This document shows positions 44,247-53,410 of a stretch of DNA of 64,000 nucleotides, in pieces; within the stretch, counting starts at the first letter, position 1; each line of letters opens with the position of its first letter. The stretch is from an uncultured Treponema sp. GTDB lineage: Bacteria; Spirochaetota; Spirochaetia; Treponematales; Treponemataceae. A program made the position numbers and the translations under genes. The notes below the pieces were generated by a model that saw only the letters and a program-made list of their open reading frames with translations, did no database searches and was not told the DNA's origin. Location: positions 1 to 64,000 of the forward strand of contig CASGDA010000003.1 of NCBI GenBank assembly GCA_949300145.1. Direction: 5' to 3'.

Positions 44247-44956
44247 ATACAGACTCTTATTTTTGCGTATCAAATTTGTCAAAGACATGGAAAAACAGGG
44301 GAGGACCGGCCTTCACCGTTGACTTTTCTTTCGCCTGCGAAAAGGGGACAATGACAGCCGTTGTAGGGCCTTCCGGCTGCGGCAAGTCCACGGTGCTGCG
44401 GATGATAGCGGGATTGACAGAGCCTGAAATTAAACCAGGTTCCTCTCTCCGTCCCTGTATAATACTTGACGGAAGGGACATCACCTTTGTTCCGCCGGGG
44501 AAAAGAAACATCGGCATGGTTTTCCAGCAGCCCGCGCTTTTCCCCCATATGCGTACTGATGACAACGTGGCCTACGGTTTAAGGTGCCGCGGAATGGGAA
44601 GGGAGGAAAGCCGCAGGCTCGCCGGAAAATTCCTGGAGCAGATGGAGCTTGCGGATTTTGGCGGCCGCAGCCCTTCATCCCTTTCCGGAGGGGAAGCCCA
44701 GCGGGTTTCACTGGCGAGGACGCTGATACTGGCTCCCAGGCTCGTGCTTTTCGATGAGCCGCTGTCCGCGCTGGATTCATCCATGAGGCGGCGCCTCGCT
44801 TCGGATATCGTGAAAATGCAGCGCAGTACGGGATTCACCGGGCTGTTTGTGACCCATGACATTGAGGAGGCGAAAACCGTCGCTTCCCGTATTATAGAAA
44901 TGAAAGCCGGTGAAATAGTCAGGGACTGTCCCTCTTCAGAATATGAATTTGAATGA
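44243..44956 (+). CDS. thiQ: thiamine ABC transporter ATP-binding protein
   Basis: 237 residues from ATG 44243, which overlaps the thiP stop (ATGA). VVGPSGCGKSTVLRMIAGLT is Walker A, MVFQQPALFPH the Q loop, LSGGEAQRVSLART the ABC signature and LVLFDEPLSALDSS Walker B; FVTHDIEEA has the switch His. It powers thiamine import with ThiB and ThiP. The longer frame from 44174 is not used. Confidence 0.93.
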   Translation: MNTDSYFCVSNLSKTWKNRGGPAFTVDFSFACEKGTMTAVVGPSGCGKSTVLRMIAGLTEPEIKPGSSLRPCIILDGRDITFVPPGKRNIGMVFQQPALFPHMRTDDNVAYGLRCRGMGREESRRLAGKFLEQMELADFGGRSPSSLSGGEAQRVSLARTLILAPRLVLFDEPLSALDSSMRRRLASDIVKMQRSTGFTGLFVTHDIEEAKTVASRIIEMKAGEIVRDCPSSEYEFE

Positions 44957-45096
44957 AGCCGTGGCAGTTCCGGACGGTGTAAGTCCCCCGCAGCTCCTTA
45001 GGTTTTGTGTAACTTCCACGTACATTTGTTTGTTGACTAATGTCAGTGTCTTCTGGCGAATGTTGGAATAATCAAAAAGATTTCAGGTTGGGGAAA

Positions 45097-46047
45097 ATGA
45101 TTGAAGCATCTCATTTATGCCGTGACTTCGGAGATTTCCGTGCGGTTGACGACGTAAGTTTTTCAATTAAGACAGGTGAAATAGTAGGACTTTTGGGGCC
45201 GAACGGGGCGGGGAAAACCACTACAATGCGGATGATAACCGGTTTCCTTGCACCCACATCGGGAACCGTTACAGTTGACGGTCTGAATATAAAAGGCAAC
45301 GCGACAGCTGTTAAACGTAAAATCGGTTATATGCCTGAATCAGCTCCCCTGTACGGGGACATGATTGTTGAGGATTATTTGACTTACATCGCTGAAATGT
45401 ACGGAAAAAATCCCGGGGAAAAACTTCCCCTCTCCGCGCGGCTGTGTGGAATCGGGGAGGTGATGGACAAGAATATTTCGGACTTGTCCCGCGGGTACAG
45501 GCAGAGGGTGGGGCTCGCCCACGCCCTTATGAATGACCCTGAGATACTTATCCTTGACGAACCCACCGGCGGTCTTGACCCGAACCAAATCGGGGAGGTG
45601 CGGGCCCTTATAAAAGAAATCGGGAAAACCCGCACCGTGATTATCTCGACTCATATTCTCAGCGAGGTTGAAATGTTGTGTGACCGCGTGATTATCATCG
45701 CGAACGGGAAAATCACCGCGGACAGCCCCACTGGGGATTTGCAGACCCGTTTCCAGCAGAACACGGTTGTGAAACTCACCGCCGGCGGCTGCGCTTCCTT
45801 TTCGGAGCTGGCCGGCATCATGGAAGGAATCCCCGGTGTTGTTTCTTTGAAGCAGGATGAGGATGAGCCCGGTGCGGACGGCCTTTTTTCAATCCTCATT
45901 TCGGTTGAAAGCGGAAAAGAGGTGCGTCCCGAAATTTTCTCCAGACTGGCCGCCGCGAACAGGCCTGTTTACGAAATGACTTTAAGGCGTAATACCCTTG
46001 AGGATATATTCAGAACTCTTACGGTGGGGAATGAAAATGAAGCATAG
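45097..46047 (+). CDS. ABC transporter ATP-binding protein (GldA-like)
   Basis: 316 residues from ATG 45097 (GGGG upstream). LLGPNGAGKTTTMRMITGFL (Walker A), YMPESAPLYGDM (Q loop), LSRGYRQRVGLAHALMNDP (signature) and ILILDEPTGGLDPNQ (Walker B) place it among exporter-type ATPases of the GldA/NatA group. The next genes encode a GldF-like permease, a GldG-like protein and a DUF4340 protein. In gliding Bacteroidetes GldAFG serve motility; in spirochaetes the set is present without gliding, so the role is unknown. Confidence 0.9.
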   Translation: MIEASHLCRDFGDFRAVDDVSFSIKTGEIVGLLGPNGAGKTTTMRMITGFLAPTSGTVTVDGLNIKGNATAVKRKIGYMPESAPLYGDMIVEDYLTYIAEMYGKNPGEKLPLSARLCGIGEVMDKNISDLSRGYRQRVGLAHALMNDPEILILDEPTGGLDPNQIGEVRALIKEIGKTRTVIISTHILSEVEMLCDRVIIIANGKITADSPTGDLQTRFQQNTVVKLTAGGCASFSELAGIMEGIPGVVSLKQDEDEPGADGLFSILISVESGKEVRPEIFSRLAAANRPVYEMTLRRNTLEDIFRTLTVGNENEA

Positions 46048-46753
46048 AACATCTCTTGTAATCGCGCGCAGGGAACTTGGCGCTTATTTTTCAAGTCCCG
46101 TCGTATACATTGTGACAGGACTGTTTTTGATTTTCTCCGGTTTCCTGTTTTTCTCGACCTTCTTTTTGCTTAACCGTGCGGAAATGCGCTCGTTTTTTTC
46201 ACAGCTGCCGCTTATGTTTTCTTTCTTTATCCCCGCGCTGACAATGCGGCTGTTTGCGGAGGAAACACGGAGCGGCAGTTTTGAAACGCTGATGACACTG
46301 CCGGTAAGCCCTTTTGAAATAGCATTGGGCAAGTTCCTCGCCGCATGGGCTTCCTCCTGTATTCTTCTTGTGCCTACTTTCGTCTACTGCTTTACAATTT
46401 CCTTTTTCGGCGATTTGGATATGGGGCCTGTTGTGGGCGGATATACAGGCGCCGTCCTGCTGGCGGCGGCTTTTTCCGCTATAGGGATTTTCGCGTCCTC
46501 CCTGACCAGGAACCAGATAATCGCCTTTTTTACGGCTTTCGCTGTCTGCGCCTTTCTTTCACTGATACGCCAGTTGTCCGTCCTTCTTCCTTCTTCTTTC
46601 GCAGGCATCGCAGACTTCATTTCTTCCGAACGCCATTTCAGCTCAATCGCCAGGGGCATAATCGACAGCCGTGATTTGGTCTATTTCTTTTCTGTCACCG
46701 CTTTATTCTTTGTATTGACGGTTCGCTGTGTCGGACGCGGAAGGAGCGAATAA
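46037..46753 (+). CDS. ABC transporter permease (GldF-like)
   Basis: 238 residues, about six membrane helices. ELGAYFSSPVVYIVTGLFL at the N-terminus and TMRLFAEETRSGSFETLMTLPVS are hallmarks of GldF/NosY-type ABC-2 permeases. I start at ATG 46037, since GGTGGGGA lies seven bases upstream; overlap with the ATPase gene is 11 bp. It works with the ATPase upstream. Confidence 0.9.
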   Translation: MKHRTSLVIARRELGAYFSSPVVYIVTGLFLIFSGFLFFSTFFLLNRAEMRSFFSQLPLMFSFFIPALTMRLFAEETRSGSFETLMTLPVSPFEIALGKFLAAWASSCILLVPTFVYCFTISFFGDLDMGPVVGGYTGAVLLAAAFSAIGIFASSLTRNQIIAFFTAFAVCAFLSLIRQLSVLLPSSFAGIADFISSERHFSSIARGIIDSRDLVYFFSVTALFFVLTVRCVGRGRSE

Positions 46754-48907
46754 ATGAAGAAATTTGCAGCCTGGTTAAAATCCCCGTCAAGCGATTTTGT
46801 GATTTTCATTTTGATTCTGGTGATGCTGAATTTAATCAGCGCAGGATTGTTTTTCAGGATTGACCTGACTTCCCAGAAAGTTTTTTCGCTTTCGCCGTCT
46901 TCCAAAGAGTTGGTGCGTTCTTTGGAGGAGCCTGTTTCCGTAAGTGTTTTTTTCAGCGACGATTTGCCCGCCGCCTACAAATCTGTGGGGCAGTATTTGA
47001 ATGATATTTTAACCGAGTATCAGGGCGCGTCTTCCGGAAATTTTTCGTGCACTTTCTTCGACATGGACAAACCTGAAAACCAGGAGCTGGCGGCGGGCTA
47101 CGGAATAAACCAGGTTCAAATCCAGGAGTTTTCCGATAATGAGCTTGGATTTAAAAACGCCTACATGGGAATCGCCGTCACGTACCGTGACAGGATTGAG
47201 ACTATAAACGAAATCACTTCGGAAGAAGGTTTGGAGTATAAGCTTACATCCCTGTTTTCCCAGATGATAGCTGAAAGCAACGCGCTGGAAGGTCTGGACG
47301 GGAAAATAGAAATGAGGTTGTACGCTACAGATGCGCTGGGCGCTTTCGGGATTTCCGGCTTCAGTGACCTTGAAGAAGAAGTTCTGCGTGCCTATACCAG
47401 ACTGAATTCGGAAAACATGGACAGGATTTCCTTCCGCTCCGAAAGCCCGGAGAACGCTGAAGCTGTTTCCATCGCCGGGCGTTACGGGTTCCAGTATTTG
47501 ACATGGCAGGATTCCCCGGATTCGGAGGCGACCTCCTCCGGTGTCATCGGTTTGGTTCTTGAATACGGGGATGAGTTCAGGACAGTCCCTCTGAGACTTG
47601 CCCGTTCCCTTTTCGGCGGTTACGGTATTACAGGCCTTGACTCCCTTGATGATAATCTTTCGGCCGCGTTGAAGAGCCTCGTGTCAAAGACGCTGACGGT
47701 GGGCTATGTAACCGGCCACGGGGAAATCCCGATAAACTCCGGGGCCTCCGGGAATGCCGTGATGGGCGGTGATTTATCCGCTGCCAACTTTGTCGCCACT
47801 GCCTCCGACCGGTATGAATTCAGGGAAATAACCCTTGAAGGAAATGAAATCCCCGCCGGAATAGACTGCCTTGTGATAAACGGGCCCAAGTCAAAGTTTT
47901 CGGAGGAAGAGCTGTACAAGCTTGATCAGTTTTTGATGGCGGGTGGAAACCTCATGGTGTTCCTCGACCCCTTTGAAATTATGATGCCGCAGGGGCAGCA
48001 GGCTTATTATGCCCAGCCTTCTTTTACGCCTGTTGACACCGGACTGGAAACGCTTTTGTCCGGATACGGAATTTCCGTGGAAAAGAATTATGTCCTTGAC
48101 CTGAAATGTTATGAGGACATGAATATGCGCGGTGCTCCGGGATCGATGCTGTATTACATCCCCGTCGTTGAACGTTCCGGAATGAACCAGAGCCATCCTG
48201 TCTCCAAAAATTTAAGCTATGTATTGTTCCTCCAGCCTTCTGGAATCGTGCTTTCCGGGGACGAAACCGGCTCCGGTTTCGGCGGCCGGCTTTCAAAAAC
48301 CGTTCTGGCGAAAAGCTCCCCCGATTCCTGGCTTGCGGAAAACCCTGAAACTTTCAGCTATGACCTTATGACTCCTCCTTCCGGGGAAACGGAATTGAAA
48401 AGCAGGAACCTGGCTGTTCTTGTGGAGGGTGACTTTTCAAGCGCTTATGACGGCCCTCCTGGTTCCGGCGCCGACGCTGACAGTGAAGCCGTTGTGCAGG
48501 GAGTGACAGCCTCCGGCGGTCATCTGGGGAAAAGCGTCCGGCCCGGAAAGATTTTCGCGGCGGGAACCTCCGCAATAACCACCCAGCAGGTGGTGGATCA
48601 AAACGGGACGCAGCCGGTGGCGGTTTTCCTGCGGAATGCCCTTGATTATCTTAACGGCGCGGAGGATTTTTGCATCATGAGGTCAAAGGGAATGTCCCTG
48701 AATACCCTGGACACAAAACAGGGCGGCGCCGTGCAGGCCGCGAAGCTTCTCAATCAGTACGGGCTTCCCGCTCTGGTCGCCCTTTGCGGGCTTTTGGCGT
48801 GGCGGCACCGTTCCCGCCGCCGCAGGGCTATACGGAGCCGTTATGCGGATATGAAGTCCGCCGGAAATATCCACGCGGAAAATGGAGCCGACAATGACAA
48901 AGCGTAA
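46754..48907 (+). CDS. GldG-like ABC-associated membrane protein
   Basis: 717 residues. TM near the N-terminus (FVIFILILVMLNLISAGLFF), then a large extracytoplasmic part with FSLSPSSKELVRSLEEPVSVSVFFS as in GldG, plus a domain ending in LMVFLDPFEIMMPQG. A second TM (LPALVALCGLLAWRHRSRRR) sits near the C-terminus with a basic cytoplasmic tail. AAGGAG precedes the ATG. Likely the periplasmic partner of the ABC exporter; the cargo is unknown. Confidence 0.85.
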   Translation: MKKFAAWLKSPSSDFVIFILILVMLNLISAGLFFRIDLTSQKVFSLSPSSKELVRSLEEPVSVSVFFSDDLPAAYKSVGQYLNDILTEYQGASSGNFSCTFFDMDKPENQELAAGYGINQVQIQEFSDNELGFKNAYMGIAVTYRDRIETINEITSEEGLEYKLTSLFSQMIAESNALEGLDGKIEMRLYATDALGAFGISGFSDLEEEVLRAYTRLNSENMDRISFRSESPENAEAVSIAGRYGFQYLTWQDSPDSEATSSGVIGLVLEYGDEFRTVPLRLARSLFGGYGITGLDSLDDNLSAALKSLVSKTLTVGYVTGHGEIPINSGASGNAVMGGDLSAANFVATASDRYEFREITLEGNEIPAGIDCLVINGPKSKFSEEELYKLDQFLMAGGNLMVFLDPFEIMMPQGQQAYYAQPSFTPVDTGLETLLSGYGISVEKNYVLDLKCYEDMNMRGAPGSMLYYIPVVERSGMNQSHPVSKNLSYVLFLQPSGIVLSGDETGSGFGGRLSKTVLAKSSPDSWLAENPETFSYDLMTPPSGETELKSRNLAVLVEGDFSSAYDGPPGSGADADSEAVVQGVTASGGHLGKSVRPGKIFAAGTSAITTQQVVDQNGTQPVAVFLRNALDYLNGAEDFCIMRSKGMSLNTLDTKQGGAVQAAKLLNQYGLPALVALCGLLAWRHRSRRRRAIRSRYADMKSAGNIHAENGADNDKA

Positions 48908-49865
48908 AATTATTCTTCTTGCTGTTTTGGGTTTTCTGTGCATCGTGTATGCGGTCCAGATGGCCTTAACCTCCGGCCCTCAGATTAAGGTTTTCACAAT
49001 GGAAGAAAGCCCTGATGAAATAACCGTCTCCCTCCCGGACGGCGGGTCGTATTCATTGTTGAAGCAGACCGGTTCCGCCGGGGATGAAAAATGGTCCGTC
49101 AAGGGCAGGGACTATGAGGCGGACTCCGTGACCGTTGAAAGGATGGTGCGGAGCCTGTCGTCCATAAAATCCCCCGGAAAAGTTTCTTCCCGGACTGAAG
49201 ATACCCGCTTCGGTCTTGATGATTCCTCCGCTGTGACTGTGACAGCCCTCGGGCAGGGAAAGGTTTTGCGTTCCCTGCGGATAGGCAAGGCTTCCTCTTC
49301 CGGTACCCAAACCTATGCCGTTATCGGGGACGATTCCGACGTCCGCCTTGTTTCCGGCAACCTCCGGGATGTGTTTGATAAAACCGTTGATGAGGTGCGC
49401 AGCAGGCTTATTTTCGATATGGATCAGGCCCTTGTCTCAAAGATTACGGTTGAAAACCAAAACGGCGGATTCACGCTGGAGAAAACAGGGGAGCCTCCCG
49501 TTTGGAGCCTCGCAGGCGGGGGCGGCGCATCTTCCCGCACGGAGGTTGATACTGAAAAAACAGCGTCATGGGTTTCCTCCGTCCTGAAGCTGACCGCCCT
49601 GTCCTTTAAGGATGAGAGCGTGGCGGAAGGCGCGGCGGATGGAGCGGCGGATGGAGCGGCGGATGGAGCGGTTCCGGCCGGTACGGTTGTATTTACCCTG
49701 CAGGATAAAGAGGTTTCGCTCGCCCTCTATGCTCCGGAAGAGGAGGAGGGCAGCGTGTATACAGCCGTTTGTTCAGAGTCCCCGTGGGTATTCAACCTTT
49801 CATCTTATACCGCCGAAAGGTATCTGAAGAATCCGCAGGATTTCAGGCTCCAGCCAGCGCAATAG
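48894..49865 (+). CDS. DUF4340 domain protein of the GldAFG-like operon
   Basis: 324 residues from ATG 48894 (GGAG eight bases upstream). One N-terminal membrane anchor (IILLAVLGFLCIVYAVQMAL) and a periplasmic part with repeats typical of DUF4340: WSVKGRDYEADSVTVERMV and RFGLDDSSAVTVTALGQG. DUF4340 genes commonly follow gldG. Residues about 247-259 are made of a four-residue repeat (GAAD) encoded by a 12-bp tandem repeat. Overlaps the preceding gene by 14 bp. Function unknown. Confidence 0.85.
   Translation: MTKRKIILLAVLGFLCIVYAVQMALTSGPQIKVFTMEESPDEITVSLPDGGSYSLLKQTGSAGDEKWSVKGRDYEADSVTVERMVRSLSSIKSPGKVSSRTEDTRFGLDDSSAVTVTALGQGKVLRSLRIGKASSSGTQTYAVIGDDSDVRLVSGNLRDVFDKTVDEVRSRLIFDMDQALVSKITVENQNGGFTLEKTGEPPVWSLAGGGGASSRTEVDTEKTASWVSSVLKLTALSFKDESVAEGAADGAADGAADGAVPAGTVVFTLQDKEVSLALYAPEEEEGSVYTAVCSESPWVFNLSSYTAERYLKNPQDFRLQPAQ
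49632..49670 (+). repeat. in-frame 12-bp tandem repeat
   Basis: GCGGATGGAGCG occurs three times in tandem with a partial unit before, inside the DUF4340 gene. Each unit adds Ala-Asp-Gly-Ala without changing the frame. Confidence 0.85.
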
Positions 49866-49881
49866 CCAGCCGCCGCAATAA

Positions 49882-50454
49882 TCAGTCAGCGCAATAGTCA
49901 AGGCGGAGCAGAACCCTGTCTTTGTCCGTAAGCGGCTTGACCTCAATCACCGGCGGATGGTTCCCCGCCGTGATAACCGCATAGGAGGGTTCGCTTCCCC
50001 CCTTGGGAATTGAAATTGAACCCGGATTGAGGAATATTTTTCCGCCGCGTTTTTCCAGAAGCGGAATATGCGTGTGTCCGCTCGTGACCACCGTGCCCGG
50101 AAGAAGGGGCGGCGGCTCTTTGTGCCCGTGGTGGAAAAACACGGGTATAAAATCCCCTCCGCCCGCCGGAAGCGCCGTCTGAAGGTATTCATTCAGACAG
50201 GGGAATTCAAGCATCATCTGGTCAACTTCGCTGTCACAGTTCCCGCGGACGCACAGCATTCTTTCCTTCAACTCATTCAGCAGGGCGGCGGTTCCCTTTG
50301 TGTCATATCCTTCCGGAAGCGGATTGCGCGGTCCGTGGTTGAGGAAGTCCCCGCAGCAGACCATAAGGCGGGCGTCCTCCTCCCTGAAACGTAAAACCGC
50401 TTTTTCCAGGGCGGGAAGGCATCCGTGGATGTCGGAAACAACCATTATTTTCAT
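49882..50454 (-). CDS. yfcE: YfcE-family metallophosphodiesterase
   Basis: 190 residues. The calcineurin-like metal site is complete: MVVSDIHGC, CCGDFLNHG, VRGNCDS, HHGHK and SGHTHIP. NPGSISIPKGG is typical of the YfcE group, which hydrolyses phosphodiesters in the cytoplasm; the natural substrate is uncertain. Two bases after the patatin gene on the same strand, so cotranscribed. Confidence 0.92.
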   Translation of the reverse strand: MKIMVVSDIHGCLPALEKAVLRFREEDARLMVCCGDFLNHGPRNPLPEGYDTKGTAALLNELKERMLCVRGNCDSEVDQMMLEFPCLNEYLQTALPAGGGDFIPVFFHHGHKEPPPLLPGTVVTSGHTHIPLLEKRGGKIFLNPGSISIPKGGSEPSYAVITAGNHPPVIEVKPLTDKDRVLLRLDYCAD

Positions 50455-50456
50455 CT

Positions 50457-51350
50457 TTAATCCTCCGCAGGCAATCCGCCGTCAAAGCCACTGGTTCCCT
50501 GGCTGAAAGCTTTCAAATCATTCAGGCGTGAAAGGCATTCCCTGTATCCTGCCTGGTACAGGGCCTCAAGTTTGTTTTTGTTTTTGCACAGCCGCCCGAC
50601 GTTTTTTTCCGCCGGCGGTCTGAATACAAAGGCCTTTCCCTCTTTTTCCAGGCTGTCGATAAAATCAAGCGTTTCGTTGTACCGGCTGGTTCTGGTCATA
50701 TTCGTTTCTACAAAGGCGGGGTATTTCCTGTAAAGCCTTTTTATCAGCTTTTCCTCCGCCTGTGAAAAGGAATCCTTCCTGTACCCCTTTTCCCGTGTCA
50801 GGATTATGACGTGCTTTTCGTGCCCGTCCTCGCAGGCTTTTTTCACCGGGATTGAATCCGCGATTCCGCCGTCAAACCATTTTTCGCCGTTTATGTCCAC
50901 GGGCCTGCCAAGCACAGGCAGGGAGGAGGAGGCTTCCAGCCAGCGTATGGCCTCTTCCGGGGTTCCTGGCGTGATGTATTCCGCCAGCCCCGTCCGGGCG
51001 TTTGTGACGGTTATTTTGAATTTCCTGTTTTCGTTCTGGCTGCGGAAAAAGGTTGTCCAGTCGATTCTGTCCATAGACGGAATTGTGTTGAAGATGAAGT
51101 CAAAGCCGAAAAAGGTTCCGTGCCGCAGCATACACCACAGCCCGGAGTAGCGCGCTTTTTTCACGTAATTCACGTTGACCCGTCTGGCACGGTCGAACTG
51201 GCGGGACATATACGAAAGGGCGTGGCAGGAGCCGGCGCTTACGCAGTAAACATTGTTCCAGTAAAGGTTCTCCTGGATAAATCCGTCAAGAACGCCGGCC
51301 GTGTAAAGACCGCGCATCCCTCCGCCTTCAACTATCAAAGATGTAGCCAT
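50457..51350 (-). CDS. patatin-like phospholipase family protein (YjjU-like)
   Basis: 297 residues. EGGGMRGLYTAGVLDG is the oxyanion loop, YCVSAGSCHALSY the nucleophile elbow and WFDGGIADSIP carries the catalytic Asp of the Ser-Asp dyad. The elbow reads C-V-S-A-G, so the first Gly of GxSxG is Cys. It probably hydrolyses lipid esters at the membrane. No SD: the -10 TATAAT lies six bases before the ATG. Confidence 0.88.
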   Translation of the reverse strand: MATSLIVEGGGMRGLYTAGVLDGFIQENLYWNNVYCVSAGSCHALSYMSRQFDRARRVNVNYVKKARYSGLWCMLRHGTFFGFDFIFNTIPSMDRIDWTTFFRSQNENRKFKITVTNARTGLAEYITPGTPEEAIRWLEASSSLPVLGRPVDINGEKWFDGGIADSIPVKKACEDGHEKHVIILTREKGYRKDSFSQAEEKLIKRLYRKYPAFVETNMTRTSRYNETLDFIDSLEKEGKAFVFRPPAEKNVGRLCKNKNKLEALYQAGYRECLSRLNDLKAFSQGTSGFDGGLPAED

Positions 51351-51356
51351 GGGAGG

Positions 51357-51385
51357 ATTATATCATTCCGCGGGGTCTTTGTCTT
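51357..51385 (-). promoter_or_regulatory. promoter of the patatin-yfcE operon
   Basis: Minus strand AAGACA, 17 bp, TATAAT, CCTCCC, ATG. The promoter lies in the end of the chemoreceptor gene. Predicts a leaderless mRNA. Confidence 0.65.
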
Positions 51386-52721
51386 TCGCCGCCGCGTTTT
51401 TTCTTCCCAGCTCGTCCCGTATCACGGACAGGGCCGTGATTACATTCTTTGATTTTTGAACCGCCTGCTGGTATTTCTCTTCTTTTTCTTCCCGTGTTAT
51501 TCTGCCGGCGTTTCTGAATATATCCAGTATGAGGGCGTGAAGTTCTTCGTGTTCTTTCACCAGCTGCGGGAAAACCTGAAGTTTATGCGCTGCTGTGTTT
51601 TTCGCCGGTCCTTCAATCCAGCGCCCCAGCTGGCACGTATGGTGATCCGGAACCTGCTCCGCAAGCGCGCTTCCGTCCGGTATTTTCTCAAGGTTGACGA
51701 TTTCCCTCGCCTTTGTCACCCAGGACAGGTGCCCGAGCACTATGGAGGCGAAGGGGAAGGCATCGCCGGTTTCCTGCTCCGTCAGACAGCCGGAAACAGT
51801 ATTTTCTATTTTCCGTATGCATGAAACCAGTTTATTCAGGTTTTTGATTTCCCCTCTGGCTAAATCCGATATATTTTTACTCTGGGTCTGGATTGAGTCC
51901 GTTTTGGTCTTAGCCTCTCCGGTTGACGAGTCGAGGACATCCATGTGCTTGTATGTCTCGAAAAGCCTGTTGTTGAGGGAGTCCGCCCCTTCAACGATTG
52001 TTTTCACGGATTTGCCGATGTGGCCGGAGGCGGTGGAAAGCTCCTGCATTTCTTTTGTAATCAGTGAAAAAGACGCCGTTGTTTCCTCCACCTTTCCGCC
52101 TATCATTTTCATGGCTTTCCCCGCTTCGTCCGCGGTGCGCCGGGCGTTGGAAAGGGTTTCAATCATGCTTTTGAGTGTTTTCTCGATGTTGGAGGAGTCG
52201 GCTTTTGTGACCGCGGAAAGCTTGCGTATTTCCGTCGCTACAACGGCGAAGCCCAGCCCCGCTTTGCCGGCATGGGCGGCCTCGATTGCGGCGTTCATCG
52301 CCAGCAGGTTCGTCTGTTCGCTTATATCGTTTATGGCTATGACGGCTTCCTTTATCGCGTCCACGTTTTTGCTCAACACGTCTATGACGGAGAGAACCTC
52401 GTGCACTTTCTTTTCGCCCTCGGAGGCTGTTTCCGTCAGCTCCTCGGTGACGCGCGTCCTTTCCGAAACAATTTCGGCTGTGTTCTGGACGGAGGAGGTT
52501 ATCTGGGTAATCGCCGCGCCAGATGATTTTATCTGTTCGTCCAGCGAATTCATAAAGGAGGTCATGTCCTTCAGGTTGCTATTCACGGAGTATATGGAAG
52601 AAAACGCGGAATCTATCTCTTCCGTGAAGGAGGAGAATTTTTCTTCCTGAATCAGGGTCTTCGCTATACTGTTGGAGGATGATTCTATGGAAGAGCCCAC
52701 CATCATGACCAATTCATCCAA
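51363..52721 (-). CDS. cytosolic methyl-accepting chemotaxis protein with CZB domain, phase-variable 5' end
   Basis: 452 residues in the present frame, mostly helical and without a transmembrane segment. The receptor tip is intact ([20 protein letters not shown], then [12 protein letters not shown]). The C-terminal CZB domain has the zinc ligands in [17 protein letters not shown] and [14 protein letters not shown] proteins sense zinc or oxidants such as HOCl. The TTG start shown has no ribosome site. An ATG at 52836 (MFKFLKKKN...) with a promoter six bases upstream would reach the same frame if the C10 run (52773-52782) had nine bases, giving a 490-aa protein. I therefore think the gene is out of phase here. 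Confidence 0.88.
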   Translation of the reverse strand: MDELVMMVGSSIESSSNSIAKTLIQEEKFSSFTEEIDSAFSSIYSVNSNLKDMTSFMNSLDEQIKSSGAAITQITSSVQNTAEIVSERTRVTEELTETASEGEKKVHEVLSVIDVLSKNVDAIKEAVIAINDISEQTNLLAMNAAIEAAHAGKAGLGFAVVATEIRKLSAVTKADSSNIEKTLKSMIETLSNARRTADEAGKAMKMIGGKVEETTASFSLITKEMQELSTASGHIGKSVKTIVEGADSLNNRLFETYKHMDVLDSSTGEAKTKTDSIQTQSKNISDLARGEIKNLNKLVSCIRKIENTVSGCLTEQETGDAFPFASIVLGHLSWVTKAREIVNLEKIPDGSALAEQVPDHHTCQLGRWIEGPAKNTAAHKLQVFPQLVKEHEELHALILDIFRNAGRITREEKEEKYQQAVQKSKNVITALSVIRDELGRKNAAAKDKDPAE

Positions 52722-52772
52722 AAGCCCCTGCAGTCCGCTGTCTTTTGAATGTCCGTCGGTTCCCGCGGGGTA

Positions 52773-52782
52773 GGGGGGGGGG
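52773..52782 (-). repeat. homopolymeric C10 tract (G10 on plus) at the chemoreceptor 5' end
   Basis: Ten identical bases, 54 bases into the coding region counted from ATG 52836. The frame from that ATG reaches the receptor with nine or twelve bases and is shifted with ten. Confidence 0.9.
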
Positions 52783-52842
52783 AAGGGGTACTTCCGCAGA
52801 TTTCTGTGTATTTTTCTTTTTTAAAAATTTAAACATGGTGTT

Positions 52843-52871
52843 ATTTTATACTCGGTATTCAATATAATCAA
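52843..52871 (-). promoter_or_regulatory. promoter of the chemoreceptor gene
   Basis: Minus strand TTGATT, 17 bp, TAAAAT, AACACC, ATG (52836). Supports the upstream ATG as the genuine start and a leaderless mRNA. Confidence 0.6.
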
Positions 52872-53171
52872 GTATTATTGACGGCCGCAGTACAGGTGGT
52901 ATATGTACCGTTTTCCCAGTGGCAAATTTCTTTTTGCCAGTGAGAAAATGTTTTTTGCCACTGAGAAAACGGGGTTCCGGAGCGTTTTGCCTGTGGGAAA
53001 ACGGCGTATTCATCATAGTATGGTTGAACGACATCTTTGGTAATGACAATCTTCTTGAAAGAATCATCGATTTTTCTGAAAGGTTTGATTTCCCGGGTGC
53101 GCTTTGCTTCATCAGGTATCGAGTATGCTGACTGGATGTAATATATAGAAATCTCTGCGAATTTCCATCAT
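52868..53171 (-). pseudogene. AAA ATPase (DUF4143-type) remnant with large deletion
   Basis: ATG 53171 begins MMEIRRDFYI, the usual start of this family of AAA_14/DUF4143 ATPases. After about ten codons the sequence jumps to the C-terminal end of the same family in another frame: QSAYSIPDEAKRTREIKPF, then FRKIDDSFKKIVITKDVVQ. Over 1 kb of the gene is missing. The last 30 codons run through a set of short repeats. Confidence 0.7.
52910..53003. repeat. short degenerate repeats (TTTTGCC-ACTGRG-AAAAC)
   Basis: Three direct copies (about 52932, 52952 and 52985) and one inverted copy (52910-52926) of a 17-18 bp unit that is itself an imperfect palindrome. Spacing is irregular (20 and 33 bp). Confidence 0.6.
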
Positions 53172-53377
53172 CAAGCCTCTTTACAAAAGACTTTTGCATC
53201 TTAGTACAGTTTTCTATTTTATTATAACCATCTGGTAGAACCATCTGGGGTTTAAAAATAAATAGATTAGCTCTGTTTTAGAGTGGATTTTGCAGCTTGT
53301 AGCGGCTTGCTTTGTATATTTCGGCTTGCCGGCCCGAAATTATTTTACTATCGTGAAACATTTTTTTTATAAAAAAG

Positions 53378-53406
53378 TTGTATATAAACAAAATATGTAA
53401 TATAAT
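53378..53406 (+). promoter_or_regulatory. promoter of the cyclase operon
   Basis: TTGTAT, 17 bp, TATAAT, four bases before ATG 53411. The 200 bp upstream (53172-53377) are AT-rich with no gene. Confidence 0.6.
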
Positions 53407-53410
53407 TACT

